DNA of 24,540 nucleotides, from assembly GCA_002698885.1 (NCBI GenBank), contig PAAH01000035.1:7743-32282 (forward strand). Reading direction: 5' to 3'. This stretch comes from Nitrososphaerota archaeon. GTDB taxonomy: Archaea; Thermoproteota; Nitrososphaeria; Nitrososphaerales; Nitrosopumilaceae. The position numbers were made by a program, and so were the translations under genes. The notes under the pieces were generated by a model. The model did no database searches. It had not been told where the DNA came from and saw only the letters and a program-made list of their open reading frames with translations. Each line of letters begins with the position of its first letter. The stretch's first letter is position 1. This document shows positions 1 through 7,428 of this stretch, one piece after another.

Positions 1-147
1 AGTGATGATATTTCTAAACTAGCTAAGGAATTAGAAGAATCACTCAACGTTACCGCTGTCATTACAATGGAAATTCATGAGACAACGACAGAGCAACTAA
101 AAGAATGGGGTTTTCCAGAAGCAAAATTATTACCTATACCAACATGA
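1..147 (+). CDS. C-terminal end of an unidentified protein (partial)
   Basis: An open frame runs in from the left edge and stops with TGA. The 48 visible residues contain a predicted amphipathic helix (KLAKELEESL) and end in a short Pro-rich tail (LLPIPT). No family can be named from this fragment. It lies on the same strand as tatC with a 35-base gap, so co-transcription is possible, but an AT-rich stretch in the gap could equally be the tatC promoter. Partial because the window starts inside the gene. Confidence 0.6.
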   Translation, partial: SDDISKLAKELEESLNVTAVITMEIHETTTEQLKEWGFPEAKLLPIPT

Positions 148-182
148 AACATTTTTCTAGAGTTATTCAATAGGATTTATAG

Positions 183-974
183 ATGTCAGAACTCAGTCAA
201 CTTAATTCACATCTAGAAGAATTAAGACGTAGAATTATCAAAATTGTAATTGCCATAGGAGGTATTACAATATTTCTACTTACGTTTCATGCAGTGCCAT
301 TTGAAATTCTTGGTCTTACTCTATACTATCCATATCCAGAACCATTGAATAACATTGCAGCACAAATAACAAATGTCATGAGAGCAGAACTTGTTCCTGA
401 TAAAGTTCAATTAATACAAACTGCACCAGGTCAAGCATTTTTCTCACAAGTTTACATTGCTGCACTTGTTGGAATTGTTGCAAGTGTTCCATTAATAATA
501 AGAGAATTTACTGCATTTCTAAAACCTGCACTAAAGGAAGCTGAAATCAAAGTTGGTCGAACAATAACAATTCCTTCAATAGCATTATTTGTTTCTGGAT
601 GTGTTTTTGCATATACATTAGTAATTCCATACATTCTAGATTTTCTATACAAATATGGTGAATCTGCAGGGCTAGTAACATTTCTAAATATTATGGACTT
701 TGTTAGTTTCATTTTACAATTTTTATTAGCATTTGGAATTTCATTTCAATTACCATTAATCATGTTTGCAATTAGTCAATCAGGAATAACTGATTCAAAA
801 TTCTGGAGAAAGAATATTAGATATGCAATTGTTGCTATTGTTATTTTTGGTGCAATCATCACACCGGATGGAAGTGGAGTAACAATGTGGTTTATTGCTG
901 GACCAATGATAGGATTATACCTAGCAGGCATGCTCATAGTAGAGCGTAAAGAACGACAGACCATCAAGACTTAA
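183..974 (+). CDS. tatC: Sec-independent protein translocase TatC
   Basis: Membrane core of the twin-arginine translocase, which binds signal peptides carrying the RR motif and exports folded proteins. The N-terminus carries the family signature HLEELRRR (residues 10-17), followed by about six hydrophobic segments. The cytoplasmic/loop motif around FQLPLIMF and the final transmembrane pair are also typical. At 263 residues it is close to the usual TatC length of 240-270. The ATG start gives the complete signature with no spare N-terminus. tatA follows after 26 bases, so the two probably form a transcription unit. The substrates are not in this window; in this group, Rieske-type and copper proteins are likely clients (inference). 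Confidence 0.95.
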   Translation: MSELSQLNSHLEELRRRIIKIVIAIGGITIFLLTFHAVPFEILGLTLYYPYPEPLNNIAAQITNVMRAELVPDKVQLIQTAPGQAFFSQVYIAALVGIVASVPLIIREFTAFLKPALKEAEIKVGRTITIPSIALFVSGCVFAYTLVIPYILDFLYKYGESAGLVTFLNIMDFVSFILQFLLAFGISFQLPLIMFAISQSGITDSKFWRKNIRYAIVAIVIFGAIITPDGSGVTMWFIAGPMIGLYLAGMLIVERKERQTIKT

Positions 975-1000
975 ATTTGAAAAAGGAAGTTTAGAAATAA

Positions 1001-1195
1001 ATGTTAACGAATTTGGCAAATTTCATTGCAGGGCAAGAATGGATTTTCATAATAATAATTGCAGCAGTTTTCATTTTTGGTGCAAAAAAAATTCCTGAGT
1101 TAGCTAAAACGTTTGGTAAAGCTAAAGGTGAATACAAAAAGGGTGAAATAGAAGCCGATGAAGAATTGAAAAAATTCAAGGATGCTAAAGAATAG
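1001..1195 (+). CDS. tatA: Twin-arginine translocase subunit TatA/E
   Basis: Small pore-forming partner of TatC. The 64 residues show the whole TatA plan: a short N-terminus, one transmembrane helix (about residues 14-26), the FG hinge (F26-G27), an amphipathic helix with the conserved KKIPEL (29-34), and a charged tail rich in Lys/Glu. The length is short but within the archaeal range. It sits 26 bases after tatC on the same strand. Its stop codon abuts the stop of the convergent SRPBCC gene with no gap. Only one TatA-type subunit is seen, so it may serve alone or with a paralogue elsewhere. Confidence 0.93.
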   Translation: MLTNLANFIAGQEWIFIIIIAAVFIFGAKKIPELAKTFGKAKGEYKKGEIEADEELKKFKDAKE

Positions 1196-1636
1196 TTAAT
1201 TTTCTATGACATCAACAAATTTTTGATATAAATTTTCTAATTCACTACTGTAGTTCTGTTTCTTGAAAGTATTTTTCAATCCTTTTGGAGTCTTTATTTC
1301 TGCATCCACGATGATCTTAGTTTGTGGATTTAATTTGTCGTTAACATTTAATGGAATGATTGATTCGGTTATGAAACTACCTTTAATGTCTCCGCCGACA
1401 ACTCTCATTTGATGTTTATTTGGTGGTTCAGAGAAATGTTTAGCCATTATAACAAACTCGTTTCCCAACAAATGAAGATGTTGAGCAACTAACGAACTTT
1501 CATTTCTTATCGATTTGACAGAGATCGATGAGTAAAATTCCGGTAATAATTTCTCAAAATTTTCAAAATCTGTTAAAATTTTAAATGTTTTTGTTATATC
1601 TGAATTGATTATTTTTTCAAAAGAAATTTTAGACAT
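1196..1636 (-). CDS. SRPBCC (START-like/Coq10-like) family protein
   Basis: 146-residue soluble protein with the layout of the SRPBCC helix-grip fold: an N-terminal strand (KISFEKII), a helix with the polyketide-cyclase-type pattern 'ITKTFKILTDFENFEKLLP', several beta strands, and a long C-terminal helix. Proteins of this fold bind hydrophobic ligands such as lipids or quinones; the ligand here cannot be told. A second protein of the same plan is encoded at 8516-8956. The ATG start places the first strand at residue 3, as expected. It is convergent with tatA, and UbiX lies upstream on the same strand with a 36-base gap, so the two may be co-transcribed. A quinone connection with UbiX is tempting but unproven. 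Confidence 0.75.
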   Translation of the reverse strand: MSKISFEKIINSDITKTFKILTDFENFEKLLPEFYSSISVKSIRNESSLVAQHLHLLGNEFVIMAKHFSEPPNKHQMRVVGGDIKGSFITESIIPLNVNDKLNPQTKIIVDAEIKTPKGLKNTFKKQNYSSELENLYQKFVDVIEN

Positions 1637-1672
1637 AAAATTATTAAAATATTCTAATCTAAATTTTTTTGC

Positions 1673-2230
1673 TTATTGAGTGCCCCATCTTGTGAATAAA
1701 TCATGGTCAATATCAAACTGATCTAAACACTTTCCTACAATATGATCAACCATTGCATCAATAGATGTAGGATTTGTATAAAATTCAGTGACTGGTGGCA
1801 TTATCACAACTCCTAACTGTGCAAGTTTGAGCATATTCTCAAGATTAATGGCAGTCAATGGAGTTTCTCTAGCAACCAAAATTAATTTTCTTGATTCTTT
1901 CAATGTTACACCTGCTGCTCTTGCAACTAAAGTTTCATCATATCCATTAGCTATACTAGATAAGGACTTCATACTACATGGAATTACAATCATTCCATCA
2001 GTTTTATGGGTACCACTTGATATACTTGCAGCCATGTTTTTTTCATCTGATATACTTGTAGCAAGTGATTTTACATGATCAACGCTATGCTTTGTCTCCA
2101 TTGAAATACATTTTTCAGCCCATTCTGACATAATTAGATGAGTTTCAATTCCTGCATCTTTCAGCACCTCTAACATTCGAATTCCATAAATCACACCTGT
2201 ACTTCCAGTAATAGCAATTATCAATCTCAT
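1673..2230 (-). CDS. ubiX: UbiX-family flavin prenyltransferase
   Basis: Joins a dimethylallyl group to reduced FMN to make prenylated FMN, the cofactor of UbiD-type decarboxylases. At 185 residues it has the normal UbiX length. Visible hallmarks are the N-terminal Rossmann-like strand and flavin-binding loop AITGSTG (residues 6-12), a central Ser-rich active-site segment, the RETPLTAINLENML stretch that binds prenyl phosphate, and the C-terminal PPVTEFYTNP region. The ATG start puts the first strand at residue 2. It is probably co-transcribed with the SRPBCC gene 36 bases downstream. A UbiD partner is not in this window. Confidence 0.92.
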   Translation of the reverse strand: MRLIIAITGSTGVIYGIRMLEVLKDAGIETHLIMSEWAEKCISMETKHSVDHVKSLATSISDEKNMAASISSGTHKTDGMIVIPCSMKSLSSIANGYDETLVARAAGVTLKESRKLILVARETPLTAINLENMLKLAQLGVVIMPPVTEFYTNPTSIDAMVDHIVGKCLDQFDIDHDLFTRWGTQ

Positions 2231-2276
2231 GTAACATTTGAATCAGATTTTACAATATATTAAAGAAGATATTATA

Positions 2277-2405
2277 CTACGCCTGAAAATCATCTAATTT
2301 CTCATTGTTTTGCTTTTCTTTTCTTTTATCTAGCCAAATTTTTACTGCACCGGCAGTCATTCCTGAAAATAAAATAATACCAACTAAAACCATTTCTGTA
2401 TTCAT
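2277..2405 (-). CDS. 42-residue single-pass membrane peptide
   Basis: A short frame starting with ATG (2403-2405) and ending in TAG. The peptide has an N-terminal hydrophobic helix (about residues 4-24, MVLVGIILFSGMTAGAV) followed by a strongly charged tail (KIWLDKRKEKQNNEKLDDF). This arrangement is typical of a genuine one-pass membrane microprotein and unlikely in random AT-rich sequence. It fills the gap between ubiX and purP, which would otherwise be about 270 bases of empty DNA. Function unknown; it could be a small accessory subunit of a membrane complex. Confidence 0.6.
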   Translation of the reverse strand: MNTEMVLVGIILFSGMTAGAVKIWLDKRKEKQNNEKLDDFQA

Positions 2406-2496
2406 ATATTATTTACTATACACTTAACGTAAAAATTATACTCTATGTGTAAATGAATCTCAATCATTTAAAATATGGTGTTAGTTTTAACAGAAT

Positions 2497-3588
2497 ATGA
2501 TTAAAAGATCTGATATGCAAAAAATTGTAAATAATTATTCAGATCTTCGTATAGGGGTACTAGGTAGTCATTCAGCACTAGAAGTAATGGATGGTGCAAA
2601 AGATGAAAATCTCAATACTGTTGTATTCTGCCAAAAAGGTAGAGAGGTTCCTTATCAACGCTTTGGAAGAATTGCTGATGAAATAATGATTTTAAAAAAA
2701 TTCAAAGATATTGCGTCTGCACCAAACCAAAAAAAACTTAGAGATACAGGTACAATAATTGTGCCACATCGTTCATTAACTGCATATCTAGGATATGATA
2801 TATTAGAAAATAAACTAAAAATTCCGATTTTTGGTAATAGGGCACTATTTCAAGCAGAGGAACGATATAATAAAAAAAATCAATACTACTTGCTTAAGAA
2901 AGCTGGAATAAAATATCCAAAAATATTCAAAGATCCAAAAAGCATTAACAAACCAGCAATTGTCAAAGTTCAAGAAAAAAATAGGAAGCTAGAACGTGCA
3001 TTTTTTACAGTTTCATCATATTCTGACTATAAGAAAAAATCTGAAGAAAAAATAAAGAATGGGGTCATATCAAGAAAAGATTTGAATGAGTCCAGTATTG
3101 AAGAATTAGCCATTGGGACATATCTGAATTTTAATTATTTCTATACTCCAATCTCTGAAAATGTAGATTTTATTGGAATTGAACGTCGCCTTCAAACTAA
3201 TATCCATGATTACAATGCACTTCCTGCAAAACAACAACTTGAGATGAATGTTGAACTACAGAATATTGAAGTTGGACATACACCGGCCAGTATTCGTGAA
3301 TCTCTATTAGATAAAGTAATTAAAATGGGCGACAAATTTGTCAAGGCAGTAAAGAAGGAGTATTCACCTGGAATAATTGGGCCATTTTCACTTCAGAGTG
3401 TAATTACTAAGGATCTTGAACTAATTGTTTATGATGTATCATTACGAGTTCCAGGAAATCCTATTGTAGCTACAACAAGCCCATACACAAAATATCAGTA
3501 TGGTAAAACATTTGGAATTGGAAGACGAATTGCTATGGAAATCAACAAAGCAATTGAAGATGACAGATTAAGTGAAATTATTACTTAG
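2497..3588 (+). CDS. purP: PurP, formate-dependent FAICAR synthetase
   Basis: Archaeal purine biosynthesis enzyme that formylates AICAR to FAICAR using formate and ATP, in place of the folate-dependent bacterial step. The 363 residues match the PurP family in length and layout: an N-terminal Rossmann-like domain (LRIGVLGSHSALEVMDGAK), an ATP-grasp middle part (AIVKVQEKN, FNYFYTPI) and the C-terminal metal/nucleotide loop RVPGNPIVATTSPYTKYQYG. The chosen start is an ATG preceded by an AT-rich promoter-like stretch. The last 8 bases overlap the 3' end of the convergent DUF151 gene. Paralogues exist in some archaea, so regulatory non-catalytic roles cannot be excluded. Confidence 0.9.
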   Translation: MIKRSDMQKIVNNYSDLRIGVLGSHSALEVMDGAKDENLNTVVFCQKGREVPYQRFGRIADEIMILKKFKDIASAPNQKKLRDTGTIIVPHRSLTAYLGYDILENKLKIPIFGNRALFQAEERYNKKNQYYLLKKAGIKYPKIFKDPKSINKPAIVKVQEKNRKLERAFFTVSSYSDYKKKSEEKIKNGVISRKDLNESSIEELAIGTYLNFNYFYTPISENVDFIGIERRLQTNIHDYNALPAKQQLEMNVELQNIEVGHTPASIRESLLDKVIKMGDKFVKAVKKEYSPGIIGPFSLQSVITKDLELIVYDVSLRVPGNPIVATTSPYTKYQYGKTFGIGRRIAMEINKAIEDDRLSEIIT

Positions 3589-4015
3589 AAAAACTTTCTA
3601 TAGGATCCTGTAATAGTGTTTTTCTCACCAAGATAGGAATGTTATAGTATACTGATAATGCCACTGCATCCGAAGCTCTATAATTTCTTAATACCATATC
3701 TTTTTTTCCAGTAAGATACAAATTTGCACGTAATGCATCTCCACTATCATAAATTTTTACTTTTACAAGAACCCGTTCATTTTGTTCACAGATATCTTCT
3801 AACATTTTGTAAATAGTAGGAACTGTATCATGATCACCATCCATAAAACTTGCAATATGACGTGAGACTTCCCCAGAAAATGCACGCATATGAAATTCTT
3901 TGTTCTCATCAGATTTGAAAACAATCAGACCTTCATTTCCATATGGATCAACAAATCCAAGATTTGCAATCTTCACTACCTCATAATCCAAATCTTGATC
4001 TTGATTAATTTTCAA
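3581..4015 (-). CDS. DUF151 'bifunctional nuclease' domain protein
   Basis: 144-residue protein made up almost entirely of a DUF151/BFN domain. Features seen are an acidic segment around residues 50-66 (SGEVSRHIASFMDGDHDTVP), the strand pattern VLVKVKIYDSGDALRANLYL, and the characteristic RASDAVALSVYYNIPILV near the C-terminus. Family members were named for nuclease activity in plants, but the archaeal role is not established. The 3' end overlaps purP by 8 bases in convergent orientation. The ATG start is followed by Asp/Gln-rich residues before the domain. Confidence 0.85.
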   Translation of the reverse strand: MKINQDQDLDYEVVKIANLGFVDPYGNEGLIVFKSDENKEFHMRAFSGEVSRHIASFMDGDHDTVPTIYKMLEDICEQNERVLVKVKIYDSGDALRANLYLTGKKDMVLRNYRASDAVALSVYYNIPILVRKTLLQDPIESFSK

Positions 4016-4074
4016 CTTAATCCATTACATAATCAATTTCTTAAAAATATATTGAACAACCAAATTGATCCAAT

Positions 4075-4884
4075 ATGAAATTACAGGCTACATCAGGTAG
4101 TCAAAATGATAAACGGTTGATTCTATTAGGTATTTTCTCAATTGCAATTTTATTTTTGATATATTCCAGATTTGAAAATCCAGGGATTACACCTGACGCA
4201 ATAAGTTCAATTGAAAGATTAAGTGCTATGTTTTACCTTCTACTTGCAATATCTTTTGGTGTGATTGGAATTGGATTAAGAAAATATCAAAAAAGAGTTG
4301 CTGCAACAGGAAATCAAACTGCAATATCTATGATTTGTAATTCAACTATTAGTAAAAGTGCTGCCAGAACATTTATCATTACATTTGTAATATATGGATT
4401 CTTCTTTTCAATGACTTCAGGAATTCTAGTTTATCAGCCAGAAGTAATTTTTTCATATCATTATGGTGCTGAAGTTCCATCAGCGCATATTACACCATGT
4501 TGTGGACCAATAGGTTACATGCCCAAATTTGTTGCGTATCTAACAGAACATGTTGGAATACAAATTATCCCAATAAATCTAGTTCTACAAGTTACAGTGT
4601 CATATCTTGTAGCAACAAATACTGCACTAGCAGTAAACGCTATATCTATAACAAAAAAAACAGGTGGCCTTGGAAGTATAGGTGCAACTACTGGATTATT
4701 TATTGCATGTCCTACATGTGTAGGTTCATTTCTTTCATTATTTGTAGGTGCAACTAGTGTAGTTGCATTCACAGTAGCTGTAACAGAACTTCAAACACTG
4801 TTTATTGCAATCACAATACCAATATTGATTTTAACACCTTTCATAATATCTCGAAAAATATTAAAAGTACAAGATCAAAATTAG
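4075..4884 (+). CDS. Six-helix membrane protein with paired cysteines, function unknown
   Basis: 269 residues with about six hydrophobic helices (near residues 15-31, 52-68, 98-118, 163-190, 203-235 and 240-258). Two cysteine sites stand out. One is an adjacent pair, C142-C143, in HITPCCGPIGYMP between helices 3 and 4. The other is CPTC (C212-x-x-C215) inside or at the edge of helix 5. Such pairs suggest either metal (copper) handling or a membrane thiol-disulfide function. I do not recognise the family with confidence. It runs convergent to the small gene that follows, overlapping it by 4 bases. The ATG start is preceded by an AT-rich stretch fitting a promoter. Confidence 0.8.
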   Translation: MKLQATSGSQNDKRLILLGIFSIAILFLIYSRFENPGITPDAISSIERLSAMFYLLLAISFGVIGIGLRKYQKRVAATGNQTAISMICNSTISKSAARTFIITFVIYGFFFSMTSGILVYQPEVIFSYHYGAEVPSAHITPCCGPIGYMPKFVAYLTEHVGIQIIPINLVLQVTVSYLVATNTALAVNAISITKKTGGLGSIGATTGLFIACPTCVGSFLSLFVGATSVVAFTVAVTELQTLFIAITIPILILTPFIISRKILKVQDQN

Positions 4885-5135
4885 TTAGTTTTTGGTACTA
4901 TCTGTGGATTTTCATAATTACCTATATCAAATCCATCACGACGTAAATATTTGAGAACCAATTTGTAAACTAATTCATCATGATTTACTTCAATTAATAA
5001 TTCAGACCACATGAATTTTCCTTTTTGTTTAATCTTAGGTTTTAATTTATCATTAATTGACTCTGCTATTTTTTTACAGTCATCATATGAATTACCATTA
5101 AGATATGATGTTCCTCTACCTGCACAAACCTTCAT
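4881..5135 (-). CDS. Small conserved-looking hypothetical protein
   Basis: 84-residue soluble, basic protein with no transmembrane part. It begins MKVCAGRGTSYLNGNSYDDC, giving two cysteines (C4, C20) around a Gly/Ser-rich loop. An alpha-helical half follows, ending in KLVLKYLRRDGFDIGNYENP. Codon use is like its neighbours and the frame is bounded by an AT-rich upstream region, so it is probably a real gene. I do not recognise a family. It is convergent with the membrane protein at 4075-4884 (4-base overlap). Confidence 0.6.
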   Translation of the reverse strand: MKVCAGRGTSYLNGNSYDDCKKIAESINDKLKPKIKQKGKFMWSELLIEVNHDELVYKLVLKYLRRDGFDIGNYENPQIVPKTN

Positions 5136-5178
5136 AAAATTATTTAAGAAATCTCAAATAAAAGAGTTAAGTTACTCA

Positions 5179-5901
5179 CTATTTTTTGAATTTTCTATAT
5201 ATGAGGAATCCAATAACACCTAGTAATCCTATTAAAATCAGAATTGCACTAATTGCTGATAAATAATCATTAAGAAATAATTTCGTCTCAAACCATGCAT
5301 AAGGTAAAATTGTAAAAAAATCATACGCCGAAAAATCTTCAATTGTTCCTACAGCCAATGCATATTTTCCAGGAGTAGAATTTTCATCAAAAACGGCTAA
5401 ATAATAGGTTCCATCAACAGGAAAATCAAAATTAATTTCTTGGCGCTCCCAATATGTCACTTGTCCAAATGGCTCATAAAATTCCTTAGAAGGAATAATT
5501 CCATCATAGTCAAAAACATATGCATCATAACCTTGTGGTAAAGAAAAATCAAAACTTGTTCTTGGTTTTAAGATTTTGAATTCTTCAATTAAATCCAAGT
5601 GAGATTCAACGCCGATAAATGCAATAGATGGTGTAAATTCTATAAGATTTTCAAGTTTGGGAATTACAATACTTGCATAAAGTGGATCCCCCTGTTTTCC
5701 ATAAAAAGAGTAATACCGAATATCACCATTAATTTCTTCATACATTGCCCAAGAGATACTAGGATCAGGAATTTCTAATGAGCTGTCAATTGAAATATTT
5801 GAACCATCTGTAGGAATTAGTTTATGCGCATATGCTGTTGATGGTGTTAGCATCACTATTCCTATGGCAGTAATTAAAAATAGATTTTTTGTTCTATTCA
5901 T
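5179..5901 (-). CDS. Exported protein with C-terminal membrane anchor
   Basis: 240 residues. An N-terminal Sec signal peptide (residues 1-25, ending STAYA before H26) and a C-terminal hydrophobic helix (about 213-234) followed by RKFKK make an outward-facing protein anchored at its C-terminus. The extracellular part is acidic and rich in aromatic residues, with beta-type segments such as GTYYLAVFDENSTPGKYALAVG that resemble pre-peptidase or immunoglobulin-like domains. No catalytic motif is visible. The start is ATG at 5899-5901. The promoter carries one exact copy of the GTTAGCACTA element described for this region, 20 bases upstream of a TATA-like ATTAAATTC. Confidence 0.8.
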   Translation of the reverse strand: MNRTKNLFLITAIGIVMLTPSTAYAHKLIPTDGSNISIDSSLEIPDPSISWAMYEEINGDIRYYSFYGKQGDPLYASIVIPKLENLIEFTPSIAFIGVESHLDLIEEFKILKPRTSFDFSLPQGYDAYVFDYDGIIPSKEFYEPFGQVTYWERQEINFDFPVDGTYYLAVFDENSTPGKYALAVGTIEDFSAYDFFTILPYAWFETKLFLNDYLSAISAILILIGLLGVIGFLIYRKFKK

Positions 5902-5921
5902 ATGATGATTACAAGTTTCGA

Positions 5922-5959
5922 GAATTTAATGGACACGAGTCTAAGTATCTAGTGCTAAC
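5922..5959 (-). promoter_or_regulatory. Promoter of the anchored exported protein, with NTTASCACTA element
   Basis: Read on the minus strand: GTTAGCACTA (5950-5959), then a TATA-like ATTAAATTC (about 5922-5930), then the ATG about 25 bases further. The element is an exact match to the copies at 8455-8464 and 10612-10621. There is no clear second copy at the 19-base spacing. The same element could also act on the divergent gene starting at 5998. Confidence 0.6.
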
Positions 5960-5997
5960 TAAGATGTAGTAATTTTTTGTGTTATATATTCAAGAAA

Positions 5998-6345
5998 ATG
6001 AACAATTTCATGCAGGAGCCAAAACCACCATTAAAATTCAAAATTAAAATTAATAGTCAGCGAGAAAATAATCTATATGGCAAGGCAATATTTCATGATA
6101 ATACCTACAAACTGGTTGTCAAACCAACAGAAGATAATGATAATATAAAAATTCCATTCAAAATACTGGGAATCATGAATGAACCTCATTTAGTTAGATT
6201 GTCTGGGATTACAGGTGCATACACCGAATTTAGGTTAGAGGTTCACGAATCACCAAAAAATATTGAAATTTACTCATCCTCTATCATAGATGATGTAAAA
6301 ACAAGTAAAAAAAAATATGACACAGTAGAAATTTTTGTTAATTAA
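5998..6345 (+). CDS. Small hypothetical soluble protein
   Basis: 115 residues from the ATG at 5998; a TTG 21 bases earlier would add seven residues and is less likely. The protein is rich in Lys, Ile and Asn and looks mostly beta: KFKIKINSQ, GKAIFHDNTYKLVVKP, TEFRLEVHE and DTVEIFVN are alternating strand-like segments. There is no signal peptide or membrane helix. No family is recognised. It is divergent from the exported protein at 5179-5901, and its stop codon abuts the end of the convergent oxygenase gene. Confidence 0.65.
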   Translation: MNNFMQEPKPPLKFKIKINSQRENNLYGKAIFHDNTYKLVVKPTEDNDNIKIPFKILGIMNEPHLVRLSGITGAYTEFRLEVHESPKNIEIYSSSIIDDVKTSKKKYDTVEIFVN

Positions 6346-7119
6346 TCAAGACCAACACAATAATGTAGATTTATCTGATTGACCGAAAAAAAAACCAACG
6401 CTGATCCTATCTAACACACCATTAATTTTTGATATGGTATGATAATGAATTGGATTTATGATAACTATATCTCCAACATTTGGTTTAATTTTTATGAATT
6501 TACTATCATTTACAACATCATCTGAATAGCCAAATTCAGGAAACCGAAATTGTTCATCACTCTTTTTCCATGATTTTTGATATAAAATTAGTTCACCGCC
6601 TGACTGAGCAGTCTGTAAATGTAAAACAGCAGATAATTGATTTCGTAGTTTTGAAACCGTATAATTATTTGCCTCAAAACTAGCATTATCTCTGTGAATA
6701 GGAAATGATTCATCACAATTATGAATCCTAAAAATACCATTTGAGTATATTTTGCCATTTTCTTTAGCTGGTATAATTTTTTTAGTGAATATTGCTGAGA
6801 GTAAATCTCGCATTATGTATCGTGGATCTTCAATATCAGAAAAGACCTGTCTTAGCTGATTATCCATTTGCTTTGTTTTTTCAAAATATTGCGTTTTGAA
6901 GTTAATGTATGAATTTAATGACTCACCGACATATCTCGAATTTGGAGAGAAATTAGTCATGTTATGAAACTCTGTAATTTTTTTAGAAACTTCCTTACAA
7001 GTTATTTCTGATAATGCATTTTCGAGAATTATTGCAGGTATTACACCAGTCACAAGATTATCTAAATCTGGACATTTTTGGTGTTTCTTAATGTAAACTG
7101 ATTTCCAATGTCTTTGCAA
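6346..7119 (-). CDS. 2-oxoglutarate/Fe(II)-dependent oxygenase (prolyl-hydroxylase-like)
   Basis: 257 residues with the full iron and co-substrate signature of the 2OG-Fe(II) oxygenase fold. H142-x-D144 (FPIHRDNAS) is followed by the beta strand GGELILYQKSW, then the distal His H227 (NPIHYHTIS) and R238, which would bind 2-oxoglutarate. These enzymes hydroxylate proteins or small molecules; the substrate is not predictable here. The N-terminal 100 residues are helical and unassigned. The only start that covers the domain well is a TTG (7117-7119), one base after the stop of the upstream gene, implying translational coupling with it. The next in-frame ATG would remove 53 residues. Confidence 0.82.
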   Translation of the reverse strand: MQRHWKSVYIKKHQKCPDLDNLVTGVIPAIILENALSEITCKEVSKKITEFHNMTNFSPNSRYVGESLNSYINFKTQYFEKTKQMDNQLRQVFSDIEDPRYIMRDLLSAIFTKKIIPAKENGKIYSNGIFRIHNCDESFPIHRDNASFEANNYTVSKLRNQLSAVLHLQTAQSGGELILYQKSWKKSDEQFRFPEFGYSDDVVNDSKFIKIKPNVGDIVIINPIHYHTISKINGVLDRISVGFFFGQSDKSTLLCWS

Positions 7120-7404
7120 TTAGTATCCACCTGCACCAGAATGAAAAACCTTACAAGTTAACCCATCATTAGAACGTGTTTCAATTTCACATTTGATGAA
7201 CTTCCCTTTTATTGCATCCTCAATTTGTTGAATTGTTCGTATACTAGGTTCTGCAGGTATACTCATAATGTCAATTTCTGTAAAAATAATTATCTCATTA
7301 TCGGCATAATCGTTTTTGTTTTCGTCTTTTCTATGAGTTACATTCATTTCAAATTTATTATTATCAATGACTTTTGTAACAGTGCCCCAAACTATGTCAT
7401 TCAT
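7120..7404 (-). CDS. Small SNase-like OB-fold protein, likely non-catalytic
   Basis: 94 residues. The opening WGTVTKVIDNNKFEMNV resembles the first strands of thermonuclease (SNase) domains, where 'GxVxxVxDGDTF' is usual. The later QQIEDAIKGKFIKCEIETRSNDG resembles their 'GKxVxxxxxxxDxYGR' region. The acidic/Arg active-site residues of true nucleases are not evident, and the domain is shorter than the usual ~130 residues, so it is probably a binding module. It ends GAGGY. It directly precedes the 2OG oxygenase (stop and start codons adjacent), so the two are probably one operon and may act together. Confidence 0.55.
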   Translation of the reverse strand: MNDIVWGTVTKVIDNNKFEMNVTHRKDENKNDYADNEIIIFTEIDIMSIPAEPSIRTIQQIEDAIKGKFIKCEIETRSNDGLTCKVFHSGAGGY

Positions 7405-7428
7405 ATAAAATCAGTTATAATGCAAATA

